A stretch of DNA of 64,000 nucleotides from Acetobacter conturbans (GTDB taxonomy: Bacteria > Pseudomonadota > Alphaproteobacteria > Acetobacterales > Acetobacteraceae), in the NCBI RefSeq assembly GCF_011516755.1, contig NZ_WOSY01000010.1:1-64000 (forward strand). Reading direction: 5' to 3'. Below the pieces are notes generated by a model. The model was not told the origin of the DNA. It saw only the letters and a list, made by a program, of their open reading frames with translations, and did not search any database. Positions 46,229 through 55,176 of this stretch are shown piece after piece. Numbering within the stretch: position 1 is the stretch's first letter; the number at the start of each line of letters is the position of its first letter. A program made the position numbers and the translations under genes.

Positions 46229-47397
46229 GGCGTGCCGTGCTCCAGTTCCTCGTGGCCCGGATCACGATTCACGACATGACCGTTCGAATCGCGCGCGACG
46301 GTGCTGTCCGTATGCACGACGGGCACGACCGAGAGACCCAGCGCCAGAGGAATATCCGGGTTCAGGCCGCTGTCGATGCGGATCTTGACCGGGACACGCT
46401 GGACAATCTTCACATAGTTGCCGGTCGCGTTCTCAGGCGGGAAGGCGCTGAACGTCGCACCTGTGCCCTTCTGCAACGAATCGATATGCCCATGCAGATT
46501 GTGTGAAGGATAGGCGTCCACGGAAATATCCACCTGCTGGCCGGGACGCATGCTGGTGATCTGGGTTTCCTTGTAGTTCGCCATCACCCAGACTTCAGGC
46601 TCCACGATCGAAAACAGGCTCTGACCGGGCGTGACATAGTTGCCGCGCTCGACGTTACGCTGGGAGATCCAGCCATCGCTCGGTGCCCGGATTTCCGTCC
46701 AGCCCAGATTCAGTTCCGCCTTGACCAGTGCTGCTTTGGCGCTGGCCAGATCGGCCACGTCGCCTTCAATAGCGGCCTGCGCATTAGCGATGCTGGGCTT
46801 AACCGGCATGGCGATCGTCACCTGCGCCTCAGCCTGCTGAACACGCGCCTTTGCTTCCTCCAGCCCGGCCTTCGAATAATCGATATCCTGCTGCGAGGTC
46901 GCTGCCCGCTCCACCGAATGCTGACGCTTGTAGTCGGTCAGAGCCTTGAACTCCCCCGCTTTAGCGACGGAAAGATCAGCCTGTGCCGCAGCCAGACGAC
47001 CGGGGAAGTTCTTTTCCGCGACGGCAAGCAGCATCTGGTGCGCGGCCAGACTGGCCTGAGCCTGCTGCACCGCTGCCGCAGCCCCATCCCGTTCAGCCTG
47101 CCAGTTCCGGTTGTCGATGCGGGCCAGCACCTGACCGGCATGGACGAACTGGTTGTCGTCAACCAGCAGGTCGGTCACGTAGCCCGACACATGCGGTGCG
47201 ATGGTAACGGCACGACCTGCCGTAAAGGCATCGTCGGTCTCGATTTCGAAGCGATGCAGGAACCAGTAAATGGCCGCTCCCACAATAACCAGCAGCAGCA
47301 CCAGAATGAGAATCACACGGATAAGCGGATTGCGCTTTTTCCCGTTGTTCTTCTTTTCGTCGGTTGGCGTGTTCTGATCCTGCTGTGCGTCGGCCAT
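46225..47397 (-). CDS. emrA: EmrA/HlyD-family membrane fusion protein
   Basis: A 390-residue periplasmic adaptor. An N-terminal cytosolic Lys/Asn-rich stretch is followed by one membrane helix (VILILVLLLVIVGAAIYWFL, residues about 30-49). The biotinyl-lipoyl strands (V-S-G-Y-V-T-D-L-L-V, V-H-A-G-Q-V-L) flank a helical hairpin (residues 110-205), and R-A-P-S-D-G-W-I is the returning lipoyl half. It couples EmrB to an outer-membrane channel, whose gene is not here. Translationally coupled to emrB. Confidence 0.9.
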   Translation of the reverse strand: MADAQQDQNTPTDEKKNNGKKRNPLIRVILILVLLLVIVGAAIYWFLHRFEIETDDAFTAGRAVTIAPHVSGYVTDLLVDDNQFVHAGQVLARIDNRNWQAERDGAAAAVQQAQASLAAHQMLLAVAEKNFPGRLAAAQADLSVAKAGEFKALTDYKRQHSVERAATSQQDIDYSKAGLEEAKARVQQAEAQVTIAMPVKPSIANAQAAIEGDVADLASAKAALVKAELNLGWTEIRAPSDGWISQRNVERGNYVTPGQSLFSIVEPEVWVMANYKETQITSMRPGQQVDISVDAYPSHNLHGHIDSLQKGTGATFSAFPPENATGNYVKIVQRVPVKIRIDSGLNPDIPLALGLSVVPVVHTDSTVARDSNGHVVNRDPGHEELEHGTP

Positions 47398-47586
47398 GCC
47401 GTCTCCGTCTGCCTGCTGCCGGGCTTTACAAGGTCAGCACTGCCCCAGATGTCGTGCTGACCGATCCGTTCGGTCAGTTTCTCGCACGCCAGCACGACCC
47501 CATCAAGTCAGGACCGTCGCATTCCGGCTTCAATGAGGTCAGGAAAAGGCCTCAAGCCCTCATAACCGTCTGCGAGCGTGAGGTTT

Positions 47587-49053
47587 TCAGAGCCCCGGCT
47601 CGCCGGGCAATGTTTCCCAGCCCAGCCCTATGATGGCGGCGCGCCGGCGACCCGCGCCGTCCAGACGCAGCACAATGGCGTTCTGCTCCTCAAGCCACGC
47701 CAGTATCCGGCGCGCCCGTCCCGTGGAATGCGTGCCGTAGACTCTTGCGATGGCCCCATCGGAGGGACAGGCGGACTGCACCAGCGCGGCACGGGCGAGA
47801 TAGAGAAACACCCCCTGCATATCTTCTGGCAGCGCCGACGCCATCGCCTCGGCTTCCTGCCATTCCGGCGTTTCAGAAGCCTCCACGTCGATTCCACTGC
47901 GCGCTGAGGCCAATGCCCGCCGGAAAGCGCGCATATCCATCGCCTCCCGTCCGAAGCCGGCGATACGACAGCGGACCAGAAAATCCTGATAGAGCGAGGC
48001 CGGTGGCCGGAAACCACCGTCATCCTCAGTCAGCACCTCCCGCAATACGGCCTGAATCTGCCGACGGCGCTCCACCGGATCAACCGGGTCCGCCTCAGGC
48101 TCCGCTTCGGCCAGAGCGGCCCCATGTGTCGCCAGTTGCGTGATCAGATCCGGAGCGGGGGGTGCGACGGGGCGCTTGGGGCGCATCATCATTTCCGGTT
48201 CAGGGAGCGGTGCGAGAATCAGGTCCGCGACCAGCTCCGATGGAGGCGCGAACGGCTCCAGCACAGGACCAGCAGAGCGACTCGCAGTGTGCACGGGGCC
48301 GATCCGCACCGTCATCGGGCGACGGGACACCGCCGGTCCCAAAGCAACGAAAGTCCCGCGTTGCAGATCGCGGAACGCCTCGGCCTGCCGCCGCTCCATG
48401 CCGAGCAGATCCGCCGCCCGCGCCATGTCGATATCGAGAAAGGTGCGCCCCATCAGGAAGTTGGATGCCTCGGCGGCGACATTTTTCGCCAGCTTGGCCA
48501 GACGCTGCGTGGCGATCACACCCGCCAGCCCACGCTTTCGCCCCCGGCACATCAGATTGGTCAGAGCCCCCAGCGAAGACCGCCGCGCCTCATCCGATAC
48601 TTCACCAGCGGCGGCCGGGGCAAAAAGCTGCGCCTCGTCCACCACGACCAGAACCGGATACCAGTGGGCACGCGGAACATCGAACATGCCCCCCAGAAAT
48701 GCTGCAGCGCGCCGCATCTGAAGGTCGGCGTCCAGCCCCTCCAGATTCAGCACGACAGAGGCCCGGTGGATTCGCATCCGCTCTCCGGCGGCCTGCAGGG
48801 CAGCTTCCGTATGCTCCGCAGCATCAATCACAAGATGGCTGTACACCTCGGCCAGACTGACGAAATCACCCTCAGGGTCGATGATCGCCTGCTGCACCAG
48901 CGTCGCTGTCTGTTCCAGCAAGCGCCGCAGCAGATGCGATTTTCCCGAGCCGGAATTACCCTGCACGAGCAGACGTGTGGCGAGGAGTTCGGCGAGATTC
49001 ATCATCGCCGGTCCGCCGCCGACAATCTCCCCCAATTCGATGGTGCTGGTCAT
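47587..49053 (-). CDS. HerA-like (DUF87) ATPase
   Basis: A 488-residue AAA-type ATPase with Walker A G-N-S-G-S-G-K-S at about 32-39, I-I-D-P-E-G-D-F-V-S next to it and Walker B V-L-V-V-V-D-E-A-Q near 138. M-C-R-G-R-K-R-G-L and A-T-Q-R-L-A-K-L fit the HerA/VirB4 arginine-finger region. The middle (residues 260-340) is acidic/Pro-rich linker and the end (IARVYGTHSTGRARRILAWLEEQN) looks like a winged-helix DNA-binding domain. The start overlaps the flavoprotein stop (ATGA). DNA or nucleoprotein translocation is inferred, function unknown. Confidence 0.75.
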   Translation of the reverse strand: MTSTIELGEIVGGGPAMMNLAELLATRLLVQGNSGSGKSHLLRRLLEQTATLVQQAIIDPEGDFVSLAEVYSHLVIDAAEHTEAALQAAGERMRIHRASVVLNLEGLDADLQMRRAAAFLGGMFDVPRAHWYPVLVVVDEAQLFAPAAAGEVSDEARRSSLGALTNLMCRGRKRGLAGVIATQRLAKLAKNVAAEASNFLMGRTFLDIDMARAADLLGMERRQAEAFRDLQRGTFVALGPAVSRRPMTVRIGPVHTASRSAGPVLEPFAPPSELVADLILAPLPEPEMMMRPKRPVAPPAPDLITQLATHGAALAEAEPEADPVDPVERRRQIQAVLREVLTEDDGGFRPPASLYQDFLVRCRIAGFGREAMDMRAFRRALASARSGIDVEASETPEWQEAEAMASALPEDMQGVFLYLARAALVQSACPSDGAIARVYGTHSTGRARRILAWLEEQNAIVLRLDGAGRRRAAIIGLGWETLPGEPGL

Positions 49054-50315
49054 GGGCGACCGGATACAGCGCCGACTCCTGTTCGGGCAACTGCCTCACG
49101 CTCGGCGAGCCAATCCAGAACGCCCTGCCCGGCAGCATGCCCCGTCGCCATGACAGCCTGAAGAAGATAGCCGCCCGTCGGAGCTTCCCAGTCGAGCATT
49201 TCTCCACAAACAAACACACCCGGGATGGCCCGCAGCATGAATCGCTCATCCACAGCGTCCTGCCTGACGCCTCCGGCCGTAGAAATCGCCCGATCCAGCG
49301 AATCCGTTGCCACAAGGCGCACCGGAACTGCCTTCAGACGTTGGGCCAAAGACTCTGCGTCCTTCGGCACGATGCCGGACTCGCGTAGAAGCGCCACGGC
49401 GACAGAGGGGAGCTGCACGGCTTTTCGCAACCGGTTGGTCAGGCTCTCACGAGGCCGGACCCGCTTCAGTTTCTCCACAATGACCGCAACATCCAGATCG
49501 GGACGCAAATCCACCAACACCGTTGCCTCGCCGCGCGTCTCGATAGCATCACGCACGGGGACGGCCAGAGCATACACAACGCCTCCTTCCAGCCCCCGCT
49601 CCGTGAGGACCGCCTCACCCCGGCGTGTTTCGCCTGCGAAGGAGAGCGCAATCCTCTTCAGAGGAGTTCCAGCGAAACGGTCGGCAAAGGGTGTCGTCCA
49701 CTCTGCAAGAAAACCGCAATTTGCCGGACGCAATGGCGAAAGCGGCACATTCCGGGCAGCGAGCATCGACACCCACTGACCATCAGACCCGAGACGCGCC
49801 CAGCTTCCGCCCCCCAGCGCAAGGACAACCGCATCCGGAGACAGCGTCTCTTCATGACCCTCCCGTGTTTCCAGAATCACCTCATTCTGGTCGTTCCAGC
49901 CGCGCCATCTTAAGCCAGCGCGGAACTGCACTCCCTGTTCCGCCAGTCGCCCGATCCAGGCCCGCAATAATGGCGACCCCTTCATTGATTTCGGAAAAAT
50001 GCGGCCTGAGCTTCCGGTAAAACAGGGCTGACCCAGTGTTTCAGCCCATTCAATCATCGCGGAGGGTGGAAATGCGGCAATCGCGGAGACAAGCCAGTGT
50101 TGAGCGTTACCGTACCGCTTCGGAAAACCTGTTTCCGATTCGGCGTTTGTCAGGTTGAGGCCGCTGCGGCCAGCCATCAGGAACTTACGTCCCAACGTTG
50201 GCATGCGGTCGACGACCGTCACGATGGCTCTGCCATTCGCAGACACGATTTCGGCGGCAGAAAGTCCGGCGGGCCCTCCGCCGATGACCAGAATATTTGG
50301 CTTTTTCTGCGTCAT
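49050..50315 (-). CDS. BaiN/TIGR03862-type flavoprotein (FAD-dependent oxidoreductase)
   Basis: A 421-residue two-domain flavoprotein. G-G-G-P-A-G at residues 12-17 is the FAD-binding loop. K-F-L-M-A-G-R-S-G-L-N-L-T-N near residue 49, A-L-G-G-G-S-W-A-R-L-G-S-D-G, then G-G-V and V-F-C-G-E-M-L-D-W-E-A-P-T-G-G-Y-L-L-Q at the end are family marks (BaiN/YhiN). The true substrate is unknown in most members. ATG 50315 is used; the frame is open to 50390. Its stop overlaps the start of the HerA-like gene, so the two are translationally linked. Confidence 0.85.
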   Translation of the reverse strand: MTQKKPNILVIGGGPAGLSAAEIVSANGRAIVTVVDRMPTLGRKFLMAGRSGLNLTNAESETGFPKRYGNAQHWLVSAIAAFPPSAMIEWAETLGQPCFTGSSGRIFPKSMKGSPLLRAWIGRLAEQGVQFRAGLRWRGWNDQNEVILETREGHEETLSPDAVVLALGGGSWARLGSDGQWVSMLAARNVPLSPLRPANCGFLAEWTTPFADRFAGTPLKRIALSFAGETRRGEAVLTERGLEGGVVYALAVPVRDAIETRGEATVLVDLRPDLDVAVIVEKLKRVRPRESLTNRLRKAVQLPSVAVALLRESGIVPKDAESLAQRLKAVPVRLVATDSLDRAISTAGGVRQDAVDERFMLRAIPGVFVCGEMLDWEAPTGGYLLQAVMATGHAAGQGVLDWLAEREAVARTGVGAVSGRP

Positions 50316-50452
50316 TCGCGTGGCATCTCTTTCTCGTCCCCAAAAATCGCTGCGTCCTATAGCAGGAACCTCACCTGAAAAGTCAGCCATCTGTTTTTCC
50401 GGCTGCTTTCACGCGATGCTCGTTTTTACCGCTGTGGCGAGAGGGGAGCACC

Positions 50453-51538
50453 TTACATGACAGGTGGACGCTGCGCACCGGCAGGCTGCTTCATGCGCCA
50501 TACGTAAGCAATAATCGCAGCGACCGCCTGAAAATACTCATAAGGAATTTCGGTGTCCTCAGGAAGTTTATACAGGGAACGAGCCAAGGGCGGATTTGAA
50601 ACAATCGGGACCTTCGCCTCATAAGCGAACTCCCTGATTCTTGCAGCCAGATCATCAGCCCCTTTCGCCACGATTTTAGGGGCCCCTCCCCCTCCCGTTT
50701 CGTAGGATAACGCCACGGCGTAATGCGTCGGGTTCGTCACCACGACTGTCGCCGCCTGGATAGCCTCCCTGATCACCTTGCGGTTGCGCTGCATACGCAT
50801 CTGTTTCTGGCGCCCCTTGACGTGTGGATCGCCGTCCGACTGCCTCATTTCATCCTTGATGTCCTGACGGCTCATCTTGAGATCCTGCAAACGTTTATAA
50901 CGCGTCCATCCTTCATCGAAAATGATGATGCCGATCTGCACTACAAGAACGGAAATGAGCGTTTTGACTGTCAGCTTCGAAAACTGCGTCATGAAGGTTT
51001 CTGCCGACCAGAAAACCGTTTTCGGAGCGAGTTGCAGAGTATCTTTCACGATACCGTAAAGAATCAGGGAAAAAACGATAACCTTGACTATGGATTTCAG
51101 GGCTTCGATCAGGCTCGAAACTCCGAAAAGCTTCTTGATACCCTTTAAGGGATTGAGACGTCCGATATCAGGGATCAACGCATCCGCACGCATCAGGAAT
51201 CCTGACTGGAGCAGTGCTGTCGTAATGCCACCAGCAACAGCGGCGAGAACAATCGGCAGCGAAAGCATCACAAGCAGCGAGAAGGATGTTTTCAGCAGAC
51301 CGGCAACGACATCTGGATTCAGATGAGTCTCGCCCGCATGATTAAAAAGAGCACTCATCTCTGACAGAAAACTCTTTGCACTCGTGGGCAAGAACATCAC
51401 GAGCGCAATAGTGGAGAGCGCCAGACCGGAAAAAAGATGCAACTCCTTAGACTGAGCAACATTGCCTTCGTCGCGGGCCCGCTCCAGTCGTCTGCCTGTC
51501 GGCGCTTCTGTATTGTCTCCACCACTAGATTCCGCCAC
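50453..51538 (-). CDS. flhB: Flagellar export switch protein FlhB
   Basis: A 361-residue FlhB. Four hydrophobic helices lie in the first 215 residues; the cytosolic tail has the autocleavage site N-P-T-H at 269-272 within V-V-V-T-N-P-T-H-Y-A-V-A-L, and K-G-A-D-D-L-A-A-R-I-R-E. Self-cleavage switches export from rod/hook to filament proteins. It starts with GTG at 51538. It is the last of the flgB-flgC-fliE-fliQ-fliR-flhB group on this strand. Length is normal. Confidence 0.95.
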   Translation of the reverse strand: MAESSGGDNTEAPTGRRLERARDEGNVAQSKELHLFSGLALSTIALVMFLPTSAKSFLSEMSALFNHAGETHLNPDVVAGLLKTSFSLLVMLSLPIVLAAVAGGITTALLQSGFLMRADALIPDIGRLNPLKGIKKLFGVSSLIEALKSIVKVIVFSLILYGIVKDTLQLAPKTVFWSAETFMTQFSKLTVKTLISVLVVQIGIIIFDEGWTRYKRLQDLKMSRQDIKDEMRQSDGDPHVKGRQKQMRMQRNRKVIREAIQAATVVVTNPTHYAVALSYETGGGGAPKIVAKGADDLAARIREFAYEAKVPIVSNPPLARSLYKLPEDTEIPYEYFQAVAAIIAYVWRMKQPAGAQRPPVM

Positions 51539-51592
51539 TTATTTCATTCCAAATATTTATATAATCAAGAATAATTCAATTTTTTAATCTGC

Positions 51593-52393
51593 TTAAAAAA
51601 CACCATTTCCCGGAATATGACCCAATCCGGCTTCTGTTATATGGATCCACGCAGACAGCATTCCTTTGAGCAAAAGAGCGAACAGGAGAATGCCACCCAG
51701 CAACTGCGCGGGCATAGCAAGATTATAAATCTGCAATCCAGGCGAAAAGCGGCTCAAAAGCCCCAGCATCACAGGCCATAGTGTTCCAATGAGCACGATG
51801 GGCATAGCCAACTGGAATGCGAGCAAAAAAGAATATTGCGTCGCATGCGTCACACTTCTGGCAGCATCGCCCAAAAAGGGGAAATGACCGGGAGGAAAAA
51901 GCTGATAGCTGCCAACAAGAGCATGAAGTGGCAATACATACATGCCTGAAGAAAAAATAACGACTGTTACGATGAGTTCTGCCACATGACTGATGGGTGT
52001 ACTTTGTGCGCCCAGCTCAGGATCAGGCTGAAGGACATTCGAAAGCCCGATAAAAGTCGACATCATCTGCGCTCCGATAGGAAAAGACGATATCATCAGT
52101 TGAGAAAGAAATCCTATCAGGCTACCACTTAGAAATTCCGCACAGAAAAATACAATCAGCCTTCCCGGGTCCATAACATCATTGATATGCGCATCAAAAA
52201 ACTGTTTTTCGAGAAGTGGAAATAGCAAAAAAGTGAGGCCGACAGCCGTCGCCGCTCTCACAACAGTCGGCACAGACTGTGAAGAGAATGACGGAAATGC
52301 CACCAGCAACGCCGCCACTCGCGCAAGGATGGCAACAAAAATCACCATTTGCGTCGGGAGTGTCGCGACGAATTCTGTCAGATCGCTACTCAA
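51593..52393 (-). CDS. fliR: Flagellar export gate protein FliR
   Basis: A 266-residue, largely hydrophobic FliR with about six membrane helices. L-A-R-V-A-A-L-L-V-A-F-P near residue 25, F-P-I-G-A-Q-M-M-S and N-V-L-Q-P-D-P as well as N-L-A-M-P-A-Q are family segments. It belongs to the FliPQR export gate in the inner membrane. It starts with TTG at 52393, overlapping the fliQ stop by two bases. A 54-bp gap follows to flhB. Confidence 0.93.
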   Translation of the reverse strand: MSSDLTEFVATLPTQMVIFVAILARVAALLVAFPSFSSQSVPTVVRAATAVGLTFLLFPLLEKQFFDAHINDVMDPGRLIVFFCAEFLSGSLIGFLSQLMISSFPIGAQMMSTFIGLSNVLQPDPELGAQSTPISHVAELIVTVVIFSSGMYVLPLHALVGSYQLFPPGHFPFLGDAARSVTHATQYSFLLAFQLAMPIVLIGTLWPVMLGLLSRFSPGLQIYNLAMPAQLLGGILLFALLLKGMLSAWIHITEAGLGHIPGNGVF

Positions 52394-52662
52394 GACACCC
52401 CGGCGAGGATGACCTGATCGAACACATGCCGGGCGTAGGACACCAGAGTTGAATACATGAACGGCCCCCCGACCAGAAGTGCTGCCATGGAGGCAAGAAA
52501 CTTCGGGAGGAACGCAAGTGTCGATTCATTGATCTGCGTGACGGCCTGAAAAATAGAAACAACGAGACCAGCAGCCATAGAGGCCAGCAATGCCGGCGCT
52601 CCCACTTTTACGGCTACAAATAATGTTTCCCGCAATATAGATGCAACATCGACAGAGTTCAT
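52390..52662 (-). CDS. fliQ: Flagellar export gate protein FliQ
   Basis: A 90-residue FliQ with two membrane hairpins (A-P-A-L-L-A-S-M-A-A-G-L-V-V-S-I-F-Q-A, then L-P-K-F-L-A-S-M-A-A-L). T-Q-I-N-E-S-T-L-A-F-L-P-K between them is a strong FliQ mark. It is part of the FliPQR pore. Start ATG 52662; its stop overlaps the fliR TTG start. Confidence 0.94.
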   Translation of the reverse strand: MNSVDVASILRETLFVAVKVGAPALLASMAAGLVVSIFQAVTQINESTLAFLPKFLASMAALLVGGPFMYSTLVSYARHVFDQVILAGVS

Positions 52663-52692
52663 CAAATAAAATCCTGAAATAAAGAAGGATGA

Positions 52693-53034
52693 TCAGATCG
52701 TCATACGCATGATATCCTGATAGGACTGAATGACTTTATCCCTGACGGCTGACGCTGTTTGCAGAACCATCTGCGCCTGCGAAATGGACGTGACAATATC
52801 GGTCAGGTTGCCATTCCCCTTGAGACCAGAAGCAGCTTTCACTTCCGCCTCCTTGCTGGATGTAACAGCCCCTTCAACGGCGGCCTCAAGCGTTTCACCG
52901 AAACTGGCTTTATCTGTTGACGACAGCGACAGATCATCACTGTCGTCAACAGATAGTCCCGTTTCCAGTGCAGACTGAGTTTTGGCGTACGCAGCCGCTG
53001 CCGTGGAATTACTGGATGCTGAAGAAATAATCAT
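52693..53034 (-). CDS. fliE: Flagellar hook-basal body protein FliE
   Basis: A 113-residue FliE, the adaptor between the MS ring and the rod. F-G-E-T-L-E-A-A-V, D-I-V-T-S-I-S-Q-A-Q-M-V-L-Q-T-A-S-A-V-R-D-K and A-Y-x-D-I-M-R-M-type end (Y-Q-D-I-M-R-M) match. Its start overlaps the flgC stop (ATGA). The gap to fliQ is 30 bp. Confidence 0.92.
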   Translation of the reverse strand: MIISSASSNSTAAAAYAKTQSALETGLSVDDSDDLSLSSTDKASFGETLEAAVEGAVTSSKEAEVKAASGLKGNGNLTDIVTSISQAQMVLQTASAVRDKVIQSYQDIMRMTI

Positions 53035-53438
53035 TTCAGAAGATCTATCGTGCGGGTAATCATGGTTCTGGTATTCTCAAATGTATTCAGATTGGCTTCA
53101 TAGGATCGCTGCGCTTCATGCGAATCCACCACCTCCACCATCGTATTGACATTGGGCGTTTTCACATATCCCCGCGTATCAGCGGCTGGATTTCCGGGAT
53201 CATAACGACTTTCAAAGTCGGACATGTCATGCCCGACTTTCTTCACCCGAACTTTCGAAGCGCCCGTCTGCTTGTCCATAACATTTTCAAAGGAGATGAC
53301 CTTGCGGCGATAAGGATCAGCACCCGGTGAAGAACCAACAGTGTCCTGATTGGCAATATTCTCTGCCACAACACGCAAACGTTCCGATTGCGCCTCCATT
53401 CCGGCAGCAGAAACGGACAAGGTGGAATTAATATCCAT
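53031..53438 (-). CDS. flgC: Flagellar basal-body rod protein FlgC
   Basis: A 135-residue proximal rod protein. S-A-A-G-M-E-A-Q-S-E-R-L-R-V-V-A-E-N-I-A-N near the start and G-Y-V-K-x-P-N-V-N-T-M-V-E-V-V-D at the C-terminal half are the FlgC signatures, followed by A-N-L-N-T-F-E-N-T. It lies 15 bp after flgB and overlaps fliE. Confidence 0.95.
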   Translation of the reverse strand: MDINSTLSVSAAGMEAQSERLRVVAENIANQDTVGSSPGADPYRRKVISFENVMDKQTGASKVRVKKVGHDMSDFESRYDPGNPAADTRGYVKTPNVNTMVEVVDSHEAQRSYEANLNTFENTRTMITRTIDLLK

Positions 53439-53453
53439 CGTTCAACCGCTCCT

Positions 53454-53849
53454 TTATTTACCCAGCACCGTGGTCAGCATACTCCGATAAGCGGAATAAA
53501 CATTCGTCGCCAGTCGTTGCTGATCGTTCGTTTCCGCAACAAGCTGCATCTGCGTTTCCAGCGAAACACCGTTTCCATCCAGAGACTGCTCCCCTGATGG
53601 ATCATCCACATGCCTGCGTCCTTTTGATCCGAGGGCAATATGCTTTTCAGACGTTGTGGAAAGCTCTGCACTAGCCTGCGTCATGGCGCTGTCAAAAGAC
53701 TCAATATCCTGCGCCACATAATGAGGCGTATCGGCGTTCGCGATGTTGGAGGCCACCACCTCCTCCCGTCTGTTCAGCCAGGAAAGACGACGCTGAGCCA
53801 GATCAAAAAGATCGACTCCCCCAGCGGCAGGACGAGAAGCATTAATCAT
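53454..53849 (-). CDS. flgB: Flagellar basal-body rod protein FlgB
   Basis: A 131-residue proximal rod protein and first gene of the flgB-flgC-fliE-fliQ-fliR-flhB operon. A-S-N-I-A-N-A-D-T-P-H-Y is the rod-family start motif near residue 33. N-G-V-S-L-E-T-Q-M and A-Y-R-S-M-L-T-T end the protein. The promoter must lie in the 203 bp before the divergent fliO-like gene. Confidence 0.93.
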   Translation of the reverse strand: MINASRPAAGGVDLFDLAQRRLSWLNRREEVVASNIANADTPHYVAQDIESFDSAMTQASAELSTTSEKHIALGSKGRRHVDDPSGEQSLDGNGVSLETQMQLVAETNDQQRLATNVYSAYRSMLTTVLGK

Positions 53850-54052
53850 GCAGTATTTCCTGAGTTAAACCCGCCAGATGGCGCTTCACCGATAATTGCC
53901 CACTGTGACGGCGAAAAACTGCCATATCGTTAAAATTCGGAGCGCATGGATGATTCGTTTAAAATAAAACAAAATACTCCCGCTTAAAGAATTCGTTCAT
54001 CTCTTCGCTCCAAATCTGACGCATCCGGAACTCCACCACGGAACGCGGCTTT
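53850..54052. promoter_or_regulatory. Divergent flagellar promoter region
   Basis: A 203-bp AT-rich gap between flgB and the fliO-like gene, the only place for promoters of both operons. No clean sigma-54, sigma-28 or CtrA box could be assigned by eye; TTTAAA-type tracts near 53950-54000 are the only notable elements. Confidence 0.4.
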
Positions 54053-54352
54053 ATGGGTCTTTATGACATTCTTTCGGTAGTTTTGGCGCTCATCGCGGTT
54101 CTGGCTATGATTCTGCTCAGCAGAAACGGCTGGCAATTTGTGACGAAGTTTGGGGCAAACCGCTCCCGAATGGGAAGCATCGCCATAGAATCCACACTGA
54201 CGCTGGACCCCAAACGGCGCCTGAGAGTCATCCGGTGGGAAGGGCAGCAGATTCTTCTTCTTACAGGCGGAGCGAATGACCTCGTTCTCGCCAGCAACTT
54301 CCCGTTTCCCGACACAGCATCATCAATGGTCGTGGAGGAACAGGCGCCATGA
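54053..54352 (+). CDS. fliO: FliO-like flagellar assembly protein
   Basis: A 99-residue protein with one N-terminal membrane helix (ILSVVLALIAVLAMILLS, residues 6-23) and a small cytosolic domain I-E-S-T-L-T-L-D-P-K-R-R-L-R-V-I-R-W, which is the FliO pattern. FliO helps FliP form the export pore. Identification rests on this and on the ATGA overlap with fliP. There is no N-terminal periplasmic domain as in E. coli FliO. Confidence 0.78.
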   Translation: MGLYDILSVVLALIAVLAMILLSRNGWQFVTKFGANRSRMGSIAIESTLTLDPKRRLRVIRWEGQQILLLTGGANDLVLASNFPFPDTASSMVVEEQAP

Positions 54353-55134
54353 TCGCTGTACGCCGCTTGAGCCATCCACTTCCCGTTGCCTGCATCCTTG
54401 CAGGGATCATGCTAATTGCCGCTACCCTTTTCATGGCATGGCCAGTTTCGGCCCATGCTCAGTCCCTCAGTGTGGATCTCGGACAGAATGGGGGTGCCGG
54501 CACAACAGGGCGCCTTGTCCAGCTCTCTGCCCTCATCACCGTACTCTCCCTCGCACCAAGCCTCCTTGTCATGGTCACGGCCTTCACAAGGATCATCATT
54601 GTTCTGTCATTGCTGCGAGGAGCGATCGGTGCGCAGGGAACCCCACCCAACACGGTGCTGATCGGCCTTGCCCTGTTCCTCACGTTGTTTGTCATGCAGC
54701 CGGTGTTCGAACAGTCCTGGACGAACGGCGTGTCTCCCCTCATTGAAGGACATGTCAGCGAAATGGACGGTCTGAAGGCCGCAGCTGAACCGTTCAGGGC
54801 CTTCATGCTCACCAATGCACGCCCAGCGGACCTGACGACATTCCTCCACCTCGCAAACGTCAAGCCTCCCTCAACAACAGCCGACACGCCTTGGCGCGTG
54901 CTCATGCCAGCCTTCATGATCGGGGAACTGCGGCGCGGTTTCGAAATGGGGTTTCTGCTCTATCTGCCTTTTCTCATCATCGATCTGGTGGTTTCGACTG
55001 TACTGATGAGTCTGGGCATGATGATGCTGCCGCCAACCACGATTTCACTGCCATTCAAGCTGATCTTCTTCGTCATGATCGACGGATGGCAACTGACGGC
55101 AGGGAGTCTTGTCAGAAGTTTTGGCGGAGGATGA
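54349..55134 (+). CDS. fliP: Flagellar export gate protein FliP
   Basis: A 261-residue FliP with a cleavable signal (ending near residue 42, A-H-A-Q-S). L-T-V-L-S-L-A-P-S-L-L-V-M-V-T-A-F-T-R is the classic block, then Q-G-T-P-P-N-T-V-L-I-G and P-A-F-M-I-G-E-L-R-R-G-F-E-M-G-F-L-L-Y-L-P-F. The last part M-L-P-P-T-T-I-S-L-P-F-K is strongly conserved. Partners FliQ and FliR are in the divergent operon. Confidence 0.95.
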   Translation: MIAVRRLSHPLPVACILAGIMLIAATLFMAWPVSAHAQSLSVDLGQNGGAGTTGRLVQLSALITVLSLAPSLLVMVTAFTRIIIVLSLLRGAIGAQGTPPNTVLIGLALFLTLFVMQPVFEQSWTNGVSPLIEGHVSEMDGLKAAAEPFRAFMLTNARPADLTTFLHLANVKPPSTTADTPWRVLMPAFMIGELRRGFEMGFLLYLPFLIIDLVVSTVLMSLGMMMLPPTTISLPFKLIFFVMIDGWQLTAGSLVRSFGGG

Positions 55135-55154
55135 GCCAGCCTGACCGGCTCATC
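55130..55154 (+). terminator. Hairpin at the fliP stop
   Basis: GATGAGCC and GGCTCATC form an 8-bp stem that includes the fliP stop codon. Only a short T-rich stretch follows (CTGTTTG), so termination strength is doubtful. Confidence 0.45.
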
Positions 55155-55176
55155 CCTGTTTGCCAGTAGGAGAAAG

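Noticed and set aside
45113..46279. 388-codon antisense frame over emrB
   Set aside because: His/Arg-rich translation is typical of the reverse of a hydrophobic transporter gene.
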